Assembly: GCA_963971225.1 (NCBI GenBank)
Contig: OZ020268.1
Location: forward strand, 116,821,510 to 116,885,509
Reading direction: 5' to 3'
Length of the DNA stretch: 64,000 nucleotides
Source of the DNA: Melieria omissa
Taxonomy: Eukaryota; Arthropoda; Insecta; Diptera; Ulidiidae
The notes beneath the pieces are model-generated. The model worked only from the letters and a program-made list of their open reading frames with translations, made no database searches and was not told the origin of the DNA. Below are positions 11,976 through 23,853 of the stretch, piece by piece. The stretch's first letter is position 1. Each line of letters starts with the position of its first letter. Both the position numbers and the translations under genes were made by a program.

Positions 11976-13334
11976 ATTTTGTAACATTTTTCGATGATTA
12001 AAATAATCGATTATTTTTGTACAATTTTCGATTTAATTGTATCGTAACACTCCATTTGATTAATCGAGTATTAATCGATTAACAGCAAAATAATCGCAAA
12101 CTACATTTTTGAATATAATTCGCAATTAATATTGCTCCATCGAATATTCCTTTTTGCTAGCTTCATCAACATTACTCGACCCAAGATTCAAAAACTTTCA
12201 TTTTAAAGATCCATTAGCACTGGCCTCAGTTATCAAGTTTTTACGTACTGAAATAACAGTTGCAGATGATGCTATAGAAACGGGTAGCGAATCGTTAGTG
12301 GAATCGTTAGAGAATGAGTTTGATCTTTGGGCTCCACATAAAACTCTAGTGCACAAAAGAAGCAGGAAGAATGACAATTGTGCTCAACCACAAGATGAGA
12401 TGAGTTTTTATTTAAATTGTCAAATCTTAGAATTAAACCGAAACATTATTGATGCTTGGGACGAAATTAAAACAGTATACCCAAAACTTTAGGCGCTTTC
12501 AAAAAAATATTGCCATTTAGTTGGTACTTCAGTTCCAGCAGAGCACCTCTTTTCAAAAGCTGGTACAACCGCTACCGAAAAACGCAACCGTTTAACCCAT
12601 TGCTGCCGGGTACCAGTTCTCCTCATACGATTTTGATAAAATTTCATATACGACCTGGAATTGACCCAAAACGATTAGAAACAAGTTCAGCTTTCTATCT
12701 CTGCACGTTGCTGAAATATTCATGGGGTATTTTGTACCCATAAGGCAACAATGGTAGCTGTTTTTCATACTTTTTAAAATGATCAGCTAAACACGTGAAC
12801 AAAAGAAGTATTGTTTACAGGTGAGTTAGGAGGCAGGTGTTTGTGGGGTTGTAGGGCCACTACGTTTCACCACATTTTCCACCTCCGGAAAATTCAAAAT
12901 TTTTGGAGTCTGGCAACTCTAGCTAGATGGCGGAATTTTAGGGTGACCTCCACTAGACTAAGGTAGTTCCATCTTTACCCCAACCATCCCTATCAATGAT
13001 TTTGAGATATCTCTACCACGAACTTTTCTGTAATTATTTTTAAAAGTCAATTTTCATGCGTAAAATTTTACCCATTAAGCAGCAATGGGTTAACAACAAA
13101 ACGATTATCAAAATTATTGTTTCTGAAAACTTGGTTGAACAATAAATAATTTTTATTTACTCCAACAACACTTGTTTTATTTTATTAAAGCTCAATTCCA
13201 CATTTTTCAAAAATAAACATTATTAATCGATTATTTTACATTAATTGCAATAAATTGCAATTATTTTTTTTGTCTTATGATTAATCATATGATTAATTAA
13301 TCGATTGAATTTTTTTTCTGCCATCCCTAGCGAT
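11976..13334 (+). mobile_element. hAT-family transposon remnant with transposase C-terminus
   Basis: The homology between units 1 and 2 breaks at about 11976, and this stretch is full of aatcgatta motifs at both sides. The frame 12154-12492 encodes STLLDPRFKNFHF and a DEMSFYLNCQILELN segment typical of hAT transposases. It continues after a stop at 12490 with SVPAEHLFSKAG, the start of the C-terminal dimerisation region. The reading frame is then interrupted by the TTAA element at 12596-13089 and picks up again at 13094. The N-terminal zinc-finger and most of the catalytic core are absent. The right end (ctgccatccct near 13330) is hAT-like. The element is dead. Confidence 0.7.
12596..13089. 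mobile_element. piggyBac-type MITE inserted in the hAT remnant
   Basis: A 494-bp insertion is flanked by TTAA on both sides (12592-12595 and 13090-13093). Its ends are perfect 11-bp inverted repeats starting with CCC (cccattgctgc / gcagcaatggg). TTAA target duplication plus CCC ends is the piggyBac signature. It splits the hAT dimerisation region, so it is younger than that element. It encodes nothing recognisable. Confidence 0.8.
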
Positions 13335-13501
13335 AAGCGATTGGAAACTGGGAGGAGAAGTGTGAAAAAACCCACACACACATAAAATGCACCAATACTC
13401 TCACATAACCGCTGATACTCCGGCCCCACAGCTTATACTCCGGCCCCACAGCTGATATTCCTGACTTCCCTGTGGGAAATCGGACTGGTCCAAGTCTGGT
13501 T

Positions 13502-13889
13502 GGTTGGTTAAGTGGCTGCCTCTGTATGAGACACACTTAGGCCTATGGGCCCGTTGTGATACCACAAATTCCACCCATTTGAAATGTGTATGCAACACTG
13601 TTTCTTCCAACATGTGATACAACACACATTTCAAACGGATGGGGAAAGGGAGGGAGGGGACCTACAGTTTAACGCCGAATCCGAACGGCGATTGGCAGTT
13701 TTTTCTTTCACACTTGGAGGTTTTGCCATTGCCTGCCAAGAGCGCACTTGTGCGATTCTTGTAATTCTCATTCCCTTCATGTGGATAGCGATAGAAGTAA
13801 ATGAGTGTTCTTTCCAGCCCAAGCCAGGAATCGAACCTAGAGCGCTCGGTATGAGAAGCCAGCGCGCTACCCGCTGAACTATCGAGGCT
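13502..13889 (-). mobile_element. tRNA-derived SINE with 19-bp target duplication
   Basis: This 388-bp element is flanked by the direct repeat gactggtccaagtctggtt at 13483-13501 and 13890-13908. Read on the minus strand, the head (about 13889 down to 13815) looks like a tRNA, with an A-box-like tagttcagcgggtagcgcg and a B box ggttcgattcc. The body shares a segment around 13655-13690 (ggacctacagttt) with the SINE at 60360-60410. It is a SINE, not a functional tRNA gene, because the acceptor arm does not pair. Confidence 0.75.
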
Positions 13890-13908
13890 GACTGGTCCAA
13901 GTCTGGTT

Positions 13909-14850
13909 TCAACTAGTCGCTTGACAGTCACATATGACCTCAGAATCGACTCGTTTTCTTGTAGCAAACTCACCTTTTTAACATGGCGGTGTCCTAGGCG
14001 AGGGTCAATTGTCCCCGTCTGCATCCATTTGCAACTAGTCCAAGGTTAGTCCGAAGCAACCAGTTGTCAAACCAGTTGAAAGCGACTAGTTTGCGAACTA
14101 GTTTATTAGTAGTTTAGTTTTAGTTTTACGTAAAGATGAACTTCGACTTGTTGACACACTTCAGTCGAAACTGTTTTGGGTCTGACGCAGTTCAACATCC
14201 TCACTTCGCCTGCAATTAATAAAAAAATAAATTAATAAATAATTACATAAACATAATTACATAAATTTATTAATACATACCATTGCTGCTGCTGCAATTC
14301 GTTGCTTCACGCAACCACTCAAAATTCTAACTGAAATCATTCAAGACAAAACGTGCAAATCGAGCTAACTTCGAGTCATAGAAACAGAAAGAAAGAAACA
14401 TTTATACATTCCTGTTGTAACAAAAGCATCTCAAGATCAGCCGTAACAGAATAATGTTGAATCTTTCACCTCTGTTTCGTCTTTCGTTTCGTTTCGTATT
14501 TTCATGTTTCTTCTCGCCTATGAACGCGCACGCAGAACGTGAACGATTAGACGCGATCTCACCCACTTCTGTATCCGCTGACAGCCACTTGGACAACCAG
14601 TTGCCCAATTGACCACAAAAAACCAGTTGAAAGACCAATGAATTTTGGGAACTGGTTGTCTCAGGTCCGACAGGGTTCATACAAACTGAAAATGGAGGGT
14701 TGTTGTGTTGGTCAATTCCAAAATGAAGGGTTGTTGTGCTGGTCAATTCCAACATGGAGGGTTGTTTTGCCAAAAAATTCGCTTCACCTGCCAGTTTCGA
14801 ATCACGTTATCCCTGATTTCTAGTGTGTTTCAAAGTAGGAGTACTTTGAT
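13909..14850. other. Non-coding region with 31-bp tandem repeat
   Basis: No gene is visible here. A stretch rich in ctagt / accagtt motifs runs from about 13905 to 14110. At 14689-14771 a 31-bp unit (core gagggttgttgtg) is repeated nearly three times. This region separates the unit 1 hAT/SINE block from the promoter copy of unit 2. Confidence 0.5.
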
Positions 14851-15337
14851 TATAAAACAAGGGAAACTTATTTTCTATCCAATGAACTGTTCTGTTGACA
14901 ACCGCAGCAATCAGCTGTTTTCAGAGAATTTCAACGACTGACCACTGTGGCAACTCAATTCGCAGCAACATTAGGCGGACTCGACAACTCAATTCGCAGC
15001 AACACCAGGCGGACACGGCAACTCTGTACATTTGTTATGAATACAAAGTCAGCTGTTGGTAAATAAATAAGGATTACATATTTTTCGCTCATTCAAATAA
15101 AAACGAAGGTGGAATTGTTCGGACGAACCTAAGTTGGTAGACAGTGCATAAGAGAATTAATAACAAGAATAAAGTGCAAATTAAGTGTGTATTGAACCTA
15201 ATACAGAGAGCAAGCGGCTTTTGGGTAACACTGCTGCGTAGATAACTATTGTTTACAGGGCGATTAAGTAGTTTCGCCATTTTGTTCAGATGGTGGCTTT
15301 AATATTGACTGGGAATTGTGATTAACACAACAAGAAA
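14851..15337 (+). promoter_or_regulatory. Duplicated promoter region upstream of ZNF2
   Basis: This is a copy of the bulli/ZNF1 intergenic DNA, starting with the same taaaacaagggaaactt string that lies next to the bulli ATG. It contains an extra internal duplication (the gcagcaaca...aggcgga segment is present twice near 14955-15015). The bulli coding sequence is not included in the duplicate. Confidence 0.65.
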
Positions 15338-16715
15338 ATGTCATTACTTGAGCACAACAACGCAAGCTCAATGTGTCGGACGTGCTTAAAAGTTTTGAGC
15401 ATGGAATATTCAAATAGCATCCCAAAACACAACATCTTCCAGACGCCGGAGCTGGCCAAGAAACTGCTTGCTTGTACCGCGATAAATGTGGAGCCGAGCG
15501 ATAAGTACCCGAAGTATTTATGCAACCTTTGCTACAACAAAGTGAATGAGTTCCATGAGTTCCGAACTATGTGCATAGAATCCATGGAACGCTTGCGGAA
15601 ACTGTCTCTAACATGTGATGATGGGGAGCCTTTGTTCAACTTGGAGTCACTTGTGAAGATGGAGATTGTAATTGGTGAACATGAGATAATGTTCGATAAC
15701 GATGCTGCGAATGTCGATAAATGCACAGGAAAACGGATGCAAGATGGTTTAGCGAGTGAAATACATACTCGGATGCATACAAGAAGCAGAGCCAAAATGG
15801 AAAAAGTAGAAGTGGAGCATGAAATGCAGGAGATGTCGGAGAATGACCAGGAGCAGGAAGGAAATCGCGATGGTAAACATCCTATAAAAGTAGAATTAGG
15901 TGATGTTGTGGAGAGTGCTAACAGTGATTTGCACTGCAATGAAGTTGAAAGCAACTTACTTGTTAGAAAAGATGAGCAGCCGGTGATCAATAAGGTAAGA
16001 CACATCGTTATAGCGCGCGTGGGAATAAGGTTAATAGTTTTACTTTGTATTTGATTAACTCAGAGAAAGGTCAGCAGGCAACTAAAGAAGAGAAACCTTC
16101 GTCTGCAGGCGCACAGACGTGCACACGATGTCCATGTGTGTGCCATTTGCGGAAAAGTGTGCAAGTCAGCGCTGGAAATAGAAAAACACCACTATACGCA
16201 CAAAGACAATGGGCTACCCTTTCAATGTGATCAAGAGAATTGCTCACAGCGTTTCTTAAACAAGCAACGATTAAAAGACCATTTACGGCGTCATGCTGGG
16301 ATACAAAATTATGTTTGTCCGGTATGCGGTACACAGAAAACAACCCTGAAGGAACTGGAAGTATGTACACCTGGCAAGTTCTTATTCAAATATTAGGAAA
16401 ACGCTTAATTTCGAAACACTTTCACAGATTCATATCAACTTCCATCAACCAGAGCGACAATGTCAATTATGCTCACGAATTTGTTCTAACGCAGAAACGC
16501 TGTCGATACATGTACGCACAGTGCATGAAGGCATCAAAAACTATGCGTGTCGGTATTGCGATCGCAGGTTTGGAAGGTGGGGCACCAGAAAATGCCACGA
16601 GATGAGGCACACTGGCGAAAGACCGCACAAGTGTGAACAATGCGGCAAAAGCTTTATACAGCGAGGAGCTTTGAAAACTCACTTAAAAATTCATATTCGT
16701 GACAGTGTGCCATAG
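15338..16715 (+). CDS. ZNF2: ZAD and C2H2 zinc-finger protein, three exons
   Basis: A tandem paralogue of ZNF1. Exons 15338-15994, 16064-16360 and 16428-16715 join in phase 0 to 413 residues. The ZAD is intact (CRTC and CNLC). The CDIC half of finger 1 is deleted, leaving only its helix end (RLQAHRRAH), so six fingers remain. Recognition-helix changes against ZNF1 include ALEIEKHH in finger 2, SNAETLSIH in finger 5 and FGRWGTRKCHEMRH in finger 6. Splice sites match the other copies, except that intron 2 has the acceptor ttcacag. No disabling change is seen. Confidence 0.87.
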
Positions 16716-19220
16716 GGAATTTAAATTTGATTGTTCAGACGTGAAAATTAACAAGACGACGTAAGAGGTGCACACGTAGAAAAAAGAAAAACAATTTGGT
16801 AGAACTATCTAAACTTAAGTTTTTGGATTTTTATGTTTTCCAAGAGTCAACTATTCTCTTGGAGAGAAGAAGAGTGTCTAGTCTAGCTATAAGCAAGAAT
16901 TTGTCGATGTTTAGGACAGACACGTCAAAATAAGTTTGCATTTAAAAACGCTCAAGTTCACAAAACATAATTTCGGACGAACTCGTCGGCTTAACCCTCT
17001 AGTTCCCAAGTTTTTAATCGTGTTAAAAAATTACCAGTGATAGTTTTGTGGTGGAGAAGTAATGTTTGTTCGGGGAAAAAAATTCCATGTCAATAGGATG
17101 CGTGATAGCGGGTGTAGAATGTAGCAGGCGTCCAGGCCTGCTTAGGAAACAAAGCAAAAAAAAATTCCATATGAAGATTTTTTTTTTAATTAATTTGAAT
17201 TTTTAATTTTTTTAATATACCTAAACATTAATAACCAAGGTTGATAGAAAACAAGGTTACGACATCCATAGTATAATAATAAAGTAGTCTAACCTGAGAG
17301 AGTATTTCTAATGTATTTCTATTTTGTTTACAAAAATTGGCAGAAAATTTTATGAACAGAGTTTTGAAAATATTTTGTGTCAAATCAATATGAGTTTATG
17401 TTTTCTGTTGACAAATTTTGTACAACAAAATGAAATATTGTGAATGAAATTTCAAAAAATTTGTACTCAAAAGAGGGGAGAGTTCAGGTTAGACTACTTT
17501 ATAATTATACTATGACGACATCAATGACAGGAAATTTGAAGTTTTCACCAGTGACGTAGTACGAATTGTTTCAAATTGTCAAGGAACAGTGGGACGAGTA
17601 CGACCTTTTACAAAATTAATATTTCCAAAAAAAAAAGTTTATATGAAGTGCATATGAAGTTATTTATTTCGTTTCATTGTATTTTTAAAATTAAAAACGA
17701 TCAGGTTTTCTGTAAATGATTCCCATTTTAACTTGGAAAATAGTCCTCCTCATCGAATTCTTATAGTAATGAAATTCATACTATCGCGTCCACAAAAGTT
17801 CTCAAATACGTCTTTTGAGAACCTCAAAAAAATGCAGAGCGTGTGGATCTGCGGATTACTCAAAATTTGTAAAAATCGTATAAAATATTAACAACGCAGC
17901 ATATGGCACAACAATCACGAATATTTAAATTCACAAATTACTCATTTGCTTTTTTTGTATTATTTTGCCGACGTTGGCCCACTGCACACTATCAAAAACT
18001 CGTTACAATTGTTGCAAACCGTTTTCACGAAAACGTTCACTATTGCATTTTATATTATTCCAAAGATTCCACACCGTGTTGGCCAAATTTTCGCGGTAAA
18101 TAGTAACAAAATTCAAAAAATTCCGTTGACCAATCAAATTTTTCATAACAAATGAAAATAATTTTAAGGTGCCCAATTGACATAGGATTCAAATTTAATT
18201 TTTCATTTTTTGTTCAAGATGAGGAAAAATACAAGGAGAAGCAAGATTTTATTTTAGCAAAATTCTGCGCATGTCATTGCAGAATTGGCAGAAATTGATT
18301 AAACTGTCAAAAAATATGTGTATAAACGTGTTTTCGGTCTTAAAAAGGAGTATACGTACGAATAATAAAAATAAAGTATTACACTCTGAAATGGTCACCT
18401 TATAAATTTTCACCAGTGACGTCATCAGCCGGATGTCGTAATCTTTATTTTATCATTCTTGTTAATAACGGATAAAAGTTTCAGTTCATACGAGTAATTG
18501 ACAATAAATAAATAGGGGTGGGGTATGGCGAGGGGCAGTGTGTCGTGAGGTAGCTTATACACTGCTTTTGGGGGGTGTATAAAGTAGGAAATTCGGTAAT
18601 GATAATTTGTTTAATGCCTTGTTATCATTTCACACAGATGTCGATAAATCTGCTCCATGAAATAAAGGACTGGGGGAGACTAGTTCTCTCATCTACTCCC
18701 GCGGACTACGCCTTAGTATACATTTTTGCAGTGACATGGTCGTTTTTACATTGCGGTGTATTAAAATTTCGGTTCAAATAGAAAATTAATGCATAAATAG
18801 CAAAAGAAAATCATCAATGTCCGTTACTTATTTACGCTTTTCATCCCAACCAGGCCTACAGACACTCTAGGGTTTGGGTTGGGTAGGAGGAGTGTAACAA
18901 CTTTTTTTCATAAATTTGTTTAATTTTCTCAAAGAACACATTAACATCTACTCACCAATAATTTTCTAAGTTTTATTGAGGCTCACAATTTATTTCAAAC
19001 ATTTTTTGGTTCTTACACAATTTCAAAAATATTAATGTTGTTACTTTCCCACGAAACGTTGTTTACAATTACTGCCGTTTTGCATGTGGCAGCGTTAACT
19101 GACTACATTTATTTTATAAAATGGAGATTTCACTTCATCGTTCAAAATCAGCTAGAAAAATCATAAGGTGTAGTTTACAGAATTTTTTTAAGCTTAGGAT
19201 GTCTACAGGCCTTCTTGGAA
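16716..19220. repeat. Unit 2 spacer, left part
   Basis: Non-coding DNA homologous to the unit 1 spacer, with a near-identical stretch (about 16720-17160) also present after ZNF3 at 25180-25620. It is expanded relative to unit 1 by a MITE at 17267-17514 and by AT-rich DNA to about 18500. No gene is seen. Confidence 0.6.
17267..17514. mobile_element. hAT-like MITE, family catagtataat
   Basis: A 248-bp element with inverted ends of about 25 bp (catagtataataat... / ...attatactatg). It is flanked by the 8-bp direct repeat acgacatc at 17259-17266 and 17515-17522. A second copy with a different 8-bp duplication sits at 27638-27929. An 8-bp duplication points to hAT or a related superfamily. No coding capacity. 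Confidence 0.8.
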
Positions 19221-21698
19221 ACTAGAGGGTTAGGTTAGGGTGGCAGCTTAAGAGCTCACGTAGGCCACAGCGGCCCGTTGTATTACCACGTGAAGGACGT
19301 GGCCGCCCTTCAGGCTTGCACACCCCCCCCGGGTGTTGGACAGGAGCTATCCCGATTCCGCAACGAATTGTGCGATGCGGCCGTTCCTGGGTCCTGTTAA
19401 GTCGGGCAGGTTGCTGAGGAACGGGACTCCCAGCAGCTGGAGTCGTCTCCTTGCTAGTGCTGGGCAGTGGCACATCAGGTGCTCGACGCTCTCCTTACTC
19501 GTATCGTCGCAGCTGCGGCAGTGGTCGTTGAAGGGGAGGTCAAGTCTCCTGGCGTGTGCGCCGTTCGTCCAGTGTCTCGTTAGCACAGAAACTGTAGAGT
19601 AAATAGAATTCCGCTTTAAACGAAGTAATGCACGTGCCCTGCCTTGATTAAGCGACGGCCAGGTTTCTCTGGAGATCCTACATAGGTTCTCCTCCGCCCA
19701 GAGTCGATTAGCCAGGCGGAGATAAGCATGCCTGACCATCAATTTGACGGTCGCAAGGGGGATGCTACACTGCGTAGTAGGAGCTGGAAGCAGAATGCCT
19801 TTTCTGTACAGTCAAGCGACGGCCTTCCGTCCAGTCGCTCCTGCTGGGGATCCCTATGGTGAACTTACGCTCAAAGCTCCGGGGAAGGACTGTATAGTCA
19901 ATGTGAGTCGGGGTTGGAAAATCCAGCCCGAGGATTCTAGAGTGGCCTTAGTCCGCTCGTGCCCAACTGCATATAGCATTTAGCCGTACAGCGGAAATTT
20001 TGGCAGACTGCCTGACTAGAAGGGTCGAAGGGAATAGTAAAAAGCGCCTTAGTAGGCGTGGAACGGATGGCTCCGGAAGTCTCCTGACTCTGTTGCGCTG
20101 TTTCTGATTCACCCGGCTATCCGCCGCAGGCCACCAGACAACAGCACCGTAGAGAAGGATCGGCTCTACCGTTTCCTCGTTTGACTTCGTCTAATCACCG
20201 TTTGCTTTCTGAATGGAGGTGGAAATGGACGGAGAGCTACCAAGAGTCTTACGAAGCCGGCCGATGCCCGAGACACTTTCGATACCGCCGCAGAAGTTTT
20301 TCCATGATTCCCTCTTTGCCCTCCTGACATCCTGTTTAAAGACTTTGAGGTCTGATCTGTACCCGTCCCAGGTGTTATTCCTCTTGGCCGCATTGAAAGA
20401 ACGTCTACATGCACGCTGCAAATTATCGCAAATTTCGGCGTTCCACCATGGTGGTTTTGTCTTGCCCCGGTAGATCCTAGGCTTGCAAGCAGCAGACGAA
20501 GTACGACTAAGTGAATTAGTTTAAGTAGCCACCGCGGACTCGGTATCTCCTGGACACAGGAGCCGCGGGGGAGATGACTTTAAACCAGATGATAGGGACG
20601 AACGGAAAATCTCCCAATTCGTCCTACGCTCATTGCGGAAGGGGCATCTGACCGGCGTACTCAGGTCCAAACAGAAACTGATGTACCGGTGATCGGAGAA
20701 GGAGCACTCCTCCAAGACACGCCAGTCTCTGACCAGCGAGGTCGTTGGTCAGTGTGACGTCCAGAATCTCCCTCCGAGTAGCGGTAAAGAATGTCGGTTC
20801 CCTCCCTCTATTTGCAATGGCTAGGTTGGTTTTCAATATAAATTAAAAGAGCGACTCACCTCGTTCGTTCAGGTCGCTGCTGCCCCAGGCATCATGATAG
20901 GCGTTGGCATCCGCCCCGATGATGATTGGAATGCCCCACTCGCTGGCTGCTGCAACTATCTCCCTCAGTAGCCCGTAAGGAGGTGTAGGCCCGTGGTCGT
21001 GCGCCATGTAGCTGGATACAATCCAGTAGACCTGGTACTGTATTTCAGCAGCTATGGCCACGCAGTACCTAAGGAGAAGATAGGCGTTAAAGAAATCTCT
21101 TATGAGGGTGCAGGCCCTAATTTTACCTGCGCCGTGATGGGATACCGTTCTCTATCCGTTGAGACCCCGTACCTGATCCTCGAAGATCCATGGCTGCTAG
21201 ACTATCACGATGTCCTCCCTACTAGATGACAGGCGGCGGAGAAGGGCGGCCGAAGCCGCCTTGGAGGGGTGGAGATTAATTTGGAGTATCCCCACCATCT
21301 CTAGGAGCGTCGACCACCGTAACGTCGCCATCCTCCTTCCCGACGAATATGTCGTCCAGGTCGGACAGCGAGATGTCGTCCTCGGGATCATCCTCGGTCC
21401 TCATTTCAAGGCCTTCGAAGAAGTCGCCGATCATTCCCGAGGCGAGGACGAAGCTGTCGGCGCCATCCTCGGAGGCGGTGTCCCGGACGGGGGCGCCGTA
21501 GAAGGCACCGGTGTTACACCTAGTGGGTTCTGCGGGCTGGAGGAAGACTGGTCACCCCGGTACACCCGTAGTGTGACGGACTCGAAGCCGTAGCTGACGA
21601 CGCCTCCGGTAGAGGCAAGTGGCTGGAGGGATTCCTTGTTGAGGATAATCTTCGCCTCCCTCAAAGAGCCCCGCGGTTCGCTGACCCAAGACCTAAGA
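19221..21698 (-). mobile_element. R1/LOA/I-like LINE fragment lacking the reverse transcriptase core
   Basis: On the minus strand, pieces of an endonuclease domain appear in order: ILQINLHPSKAASAALLRRL and EDIVIV (about 21200-21290), IIIGADANAYHDAWGSSD (about 20870-20940) and a downstream part near 20580-20800. After a break near 20165 come EPILLYGAVVWWPA and, at 19347-19742, the C-terminal tail with its CRSC...H...C zinc knuckle. The central RT palm (F/YxDD) is missing, and frameshifts break the rest. It interrupts spacer DNA that is continuous in unit 1 between 11082 and 11142. About 60 bp of target was lost at the site. Confidence 0.75.
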
Positions 21699-23367
21699 TA
21701 AACATTTTACTTTAATTTATACACTGGTGGCAATTCTCATGAACTCACCTAAATCTGCTTGGATATTGCTACATTTTCTTCAAAACATGGATTCAGTTAA
21801 AATATTTATTATAAAATATAGACCATATTATAAGAAATAAAAGAAGAAATCGCAATTAAGAAACTGTTCTTCCAATTTAATTATTTTTTTCATAAAAATG
21901 GCACACGTAAACTCAGTGCATGAAAAATTAAAAATTGCATAGAGTAAAAATGTTTTCATAGCTCAAAGTACTCTAAATAGTTTCTTTTTATAATTTGTTA
22001 GGCACAAATAAAATAAGATTCCGAAGAGTTTGTGTTGGTATGCAAGCCCCAACCTATTTAATCAATTTTTGTTAAGTCAATCTTTCGATAAAACTGTCGT
22101 TCTTTTGCTTAAATACCTCGAGCCAAGAAGAACCCAAAGGTGTTCGATGTGAATTGCTCATTCAGGCCCCTACAATTCTTCTGATCATTCTATTATCATT
22201 ACGTTTCAAAGTTCGCAAATTAAGTCGTACCATGCATGGCAATACCGGCCCAAACCGTTATATCATCACCTGATTATGTCCGCCTCATACAGACATCCTT
22301 TTTAACCAACTTATCGAGCTAAATGTTTTAACCCTTTCGAGACTACTGGGATAATACGTCCCAGCAAGTTTTTAATGGCCCTCAAAACAATTATTCAAAT
22401 CTTACGACCCACGCAAAATATTTTTTCGATTTGTGAGCATTCAATATAATTTTTTAACCCCAAAATTCATGGCATGAGAATATTTCTACTAAGAGTATTA
22501 TGGATTTCAAAATTAAACTCCGTCTGGTGGTTAAAAACCGTCAGTACTTTCTCAAATGAACCGTTTTTGTTACTAATCAAAACTGTTGACAACTGTTCAC
22601 GCCTCTAAATATCTTCTCCGCGAATTCCATTGTTTTGGGTGTAAGACTAACAGTCAAAGGGGGTTTTTTGAGGCGTTTAGTGTAAACATCGCGGTTTGAA
22701 TTTTGTAAAATTTTTCGGACATGTCGGGACTTTATATACAGATCGATTCTGCGAACAAACTCCGTCGACATTAGGTTTTCTTTTATTCCCAATGCCATTA
22801 TCAGAAATTTTTGCCTTACGATAATTTTCGTGTTTCGGTCATATCTTACGTTTTTCCCATGAGATCCGCGTAGTTTTGAATAATGACACACTCGTGTCTT
22901 AGACCTGCGTATTTTATCCGCTATTTCCGTATCGAAAACTCGTATTGTTTGAATGCATTAACTTTTTTATTTTGAGGTGGCACTTACTTTCCTCTAGGCG
23001 TTTTCACAGGTCTGAAGAGAATAAAAACGTTACTTTTTTAATAGTACAAAAATCTACTAAATCAGTTTATAAAGGCATAACATACCTCAAATTACTTATA
23101 TTTTTGTTTCACTGATCAATTTGAATCACTGAGTTTATGTGAACTACCACATTTCAACTCTGAGAAAACACTAGTCGCTTTGAATATTGTGCTCGATCAC
23201 GCAAACTATAAAAGCCGTTTCTTATAGCAAACTATGGAAATGTATACAACAACCTTTATTTATTTTTTAAATCGTCTCCTCTACTCCTAGAAGACTTTTC
23301 ATACCTTAGCTCAAAGTGAATTTATGGGAATTCCCATCAGTGTATTTCTAAGTATGGTTTACTTTTA
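21699..23367. repeat. Unit 2 spacer, right part
   Basis: Homologous to 11142-11975 of unit 1 up to about 22710, then to 28625-29080 of unit 3 (22815-23270). No gene is seen. It contains the TTAA-flanked insertion at 22332-22530. Confidence 0.6.
22332..22530. mobile_element. Short TTAA-flanked insertion absent from unit 1
   Basis: Unit 1 has an uninterrupted site at about 11805-11820 (tgtcttaaaagccgtc). In unit 2 the same site is split by 199 bp bounded by TTAA at 22328-22331 and 22531-22534, as piggyBac-type elements do. The left end starts ccctttcgagac. The right end is only weakly complementary (gtctggtgg). The left half is also in unit 3 (27376-27455), so the insertion predates the unit 2/3 split. 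It contains a small hairpin, ctggga...tcccag. Confidence 0.6.
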
Positions 23368-23853
23368 TTATAAAACAAGGGAAACTTATTTTCTATCCAG
23401 TGAACTGTTCTGTTCACAAACGCAGCAATCAGCTGTTTTCAGAGAATCTCAACGACTGACCACTGTGGCAGCTCAATTCGCAGCAACATTAGGCGGACTC
23501 GACAACTCAATTCGCAGCAACACCAGGCGGACACGGCAACTCTGTACCTTTGTTATGAATACAAAGTCAGCTGTTGGTAAATAAATAAGGATTACATATT
23601 TTTCGCTCATTCAAATAAAAACGAAGGTGGAATTGTTCGGACGAACCTAAGTTGGTAGACAGTGCATCAGAGAATTAATAACAAGAAGAAAGTGCAAATT
23701 AAGTTTGTATTGAACCTAATACAAAGAGCAAGCGGCGTTTGGGTAACACTGCTGCGTAGAGAACTATTGTTTACAGGGCGATTAAGAAGTTTCGCCATTT
23801 TGTTCAGAATGGCTTTAATATTGAGTGGGAATTGTGATCCACACAACAAGAAA
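23368..23853 (+). promoter_or_regulatory. Duplicated promoter region upstream of ZNF3
   Basis: Another copy of the bulli/ZNF1 intergenic DNA, close to the unit 2 version: it shares the internal duplication around 23490-23540. A longer ORF can be extended upstream from the ZNF3 start to 23662, but it begins at GTG and the extra codons are 5' leader DNA shared with copies that lack this frame. Confidence 0.6.

Noticed and set aside
13815..13889. tRNA-like sequence on the minus strand
   Set aside because: It is the head of a SINE with a 19-bp target duplication, not an independent tRNA gene.
19226..19240. ggttaggttagggt, resembling a telomere repeat
   Set aside because: Only about two units, at the edge of a LINE fragment; flies do not use this telomere repeat.
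23662..23853. 64-codon extension upstream of ZNF3
   Set aside because: It begins at GTG and is leader DNA whose frame is closed in the other copies.
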